Positions 6,818 through 6,995 of a DNA stretch of 6,995 bases are shown here, piece by piece. Each line of letters starts with the position of its first letter. Positions within the stretch are counted from its first letter, which is position 1. Below the pieces are notes generated by a model, which was not told the DNA's origin, ran no database searches, and saw only the letters and a list, made by a program, of their open reading frames with translations. Source of the stretch: Fidelibacterota bacterium (lineage in GTDB: Bacteria; Fidelibacterota; UBA2242; JAFGTP01); the NCBI GenBank assembly GCA_029939785.1, contig JAOZSG010000180.1:1-6995 (forward strand), given 5' to 3'. A program made the translations under genes and the position numbers.

Positions 6818-6895
6818 ATCATTCATCACTAATCGTTTCTTCATCATTCTGCCACAAAATCATTCTGCCTTAATTGCTCTTCTTATCATTCTGCC
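6818..6895. repeat. Second copy of the direct-repeat family, upstream of the NagA-like gene
   Basis: One full 26-base core identical to those at 5785-5851 lies at 6843-6868. A single half-unit ATCATTCTGC is at 6885-6894, 42 bases on from the start of the core. A degenerate half-unit ATCATTCATC lies at 6818-6827, exactly 25 bases before the core, the same offset as between a second half and the next core in the other array. The segments between cores are not conserved with those of the 5785 array. Orientation is the same as in that array. Confidence 0.88.
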
Positions 6896-6902
6896 CGGCC
6901 TA

Positions 6903-6995
6903 CTATCCTGAGCACCAATTAATTTTTAAATCACTCTGTTTTACTTTATTCTCATTTAATATATACCAATATCTCTTTCTTCCTGAGTACTGGTT
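6903..6995 (-). other. Possible 3' end of an upstream gene
   Basis: On the minus strand one frame is open from the window edge for 30 codons to a TAG at 6905-6903, just before the repeat array. The other two frames close sooner (TAA at 6958-6956, TGA at 6954-6952), and either could equally be a gene's true end. The stretch is too short to recognise a family, so it is recorded only because the intergenic repeat begins right after it. Confidence 0.15.

Overview
The window is an AT-rich stretch (by eye roughly one third G+C) with four complete genes, all on the minus strand. Read in the direction of transcription, right to left, they are: a short NagA-like amidohydrolase (6800-5868), a large exported DUF5107-plus-TPR protein (5743-2552), a ten-helix EamA/DMT-family transporter (2542-1625) and an NAD(P)-dependent aldehyde dehydrogenase (1479-1). 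Each has a Shine-Dalgarno sequence, so this is a bacterium using the standard code. The short NagA-like family and the DUF5107-TPR family together recall the PVC group (Lentisphaerota, Planctomycetota, Verrucomicrobiota relatives). That placement rests on remembered family flavour, not on a phylogenetic marker in the window.

Layout: 6903-6995 may hold the last codons of an upstream gene, but this is unproven. 6818-6895 is an intergenic direct-repeat array. The NagA-like gene follows, then a second array of the same repeat (5785-5889) that runs into the gene's own last codons. The DUF5107-TPR gene and the transporter gene are 9 bases apart, with the second ribosome binding site overlapping the first stop codon, so they almost certainly form one transcript. 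A 145-base gap with an elaborate inverted-repeat element and a small GC-richer hairpin separates them from the aldehyde dehydrogenase gene. No convincing rho-independent terminator is visible anywhere, so longer read-through transcripts are possible.

Function: the NagA-like enzyme points to amino-sugar or related carbohydrate chemistry. The DUF5107 domain resembles sugar-binding or mutarotase-type beta-sandwich proteins, the transporter would move a small metabolite across the inner membrane, and the dehydrogenase would oxidise an aldehyde to an acid. A small carbohydrate-use locus is a reasonable inference, but no substrate can be assigned. There are no phage, transposase, CRISPR, toxin-antitoxin, rRNA or tRNA genes. 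The less ordinary points are the repeat arrays bracketing the NagA-like gene, the switch-like inverted repeats before the dehydrogenase, the changed substrate-side motif in the NagA-like enzyme, and the tight pairing of an uncharacterised exported TPR protein with a transporter. I see no clear new defence or mobile system.
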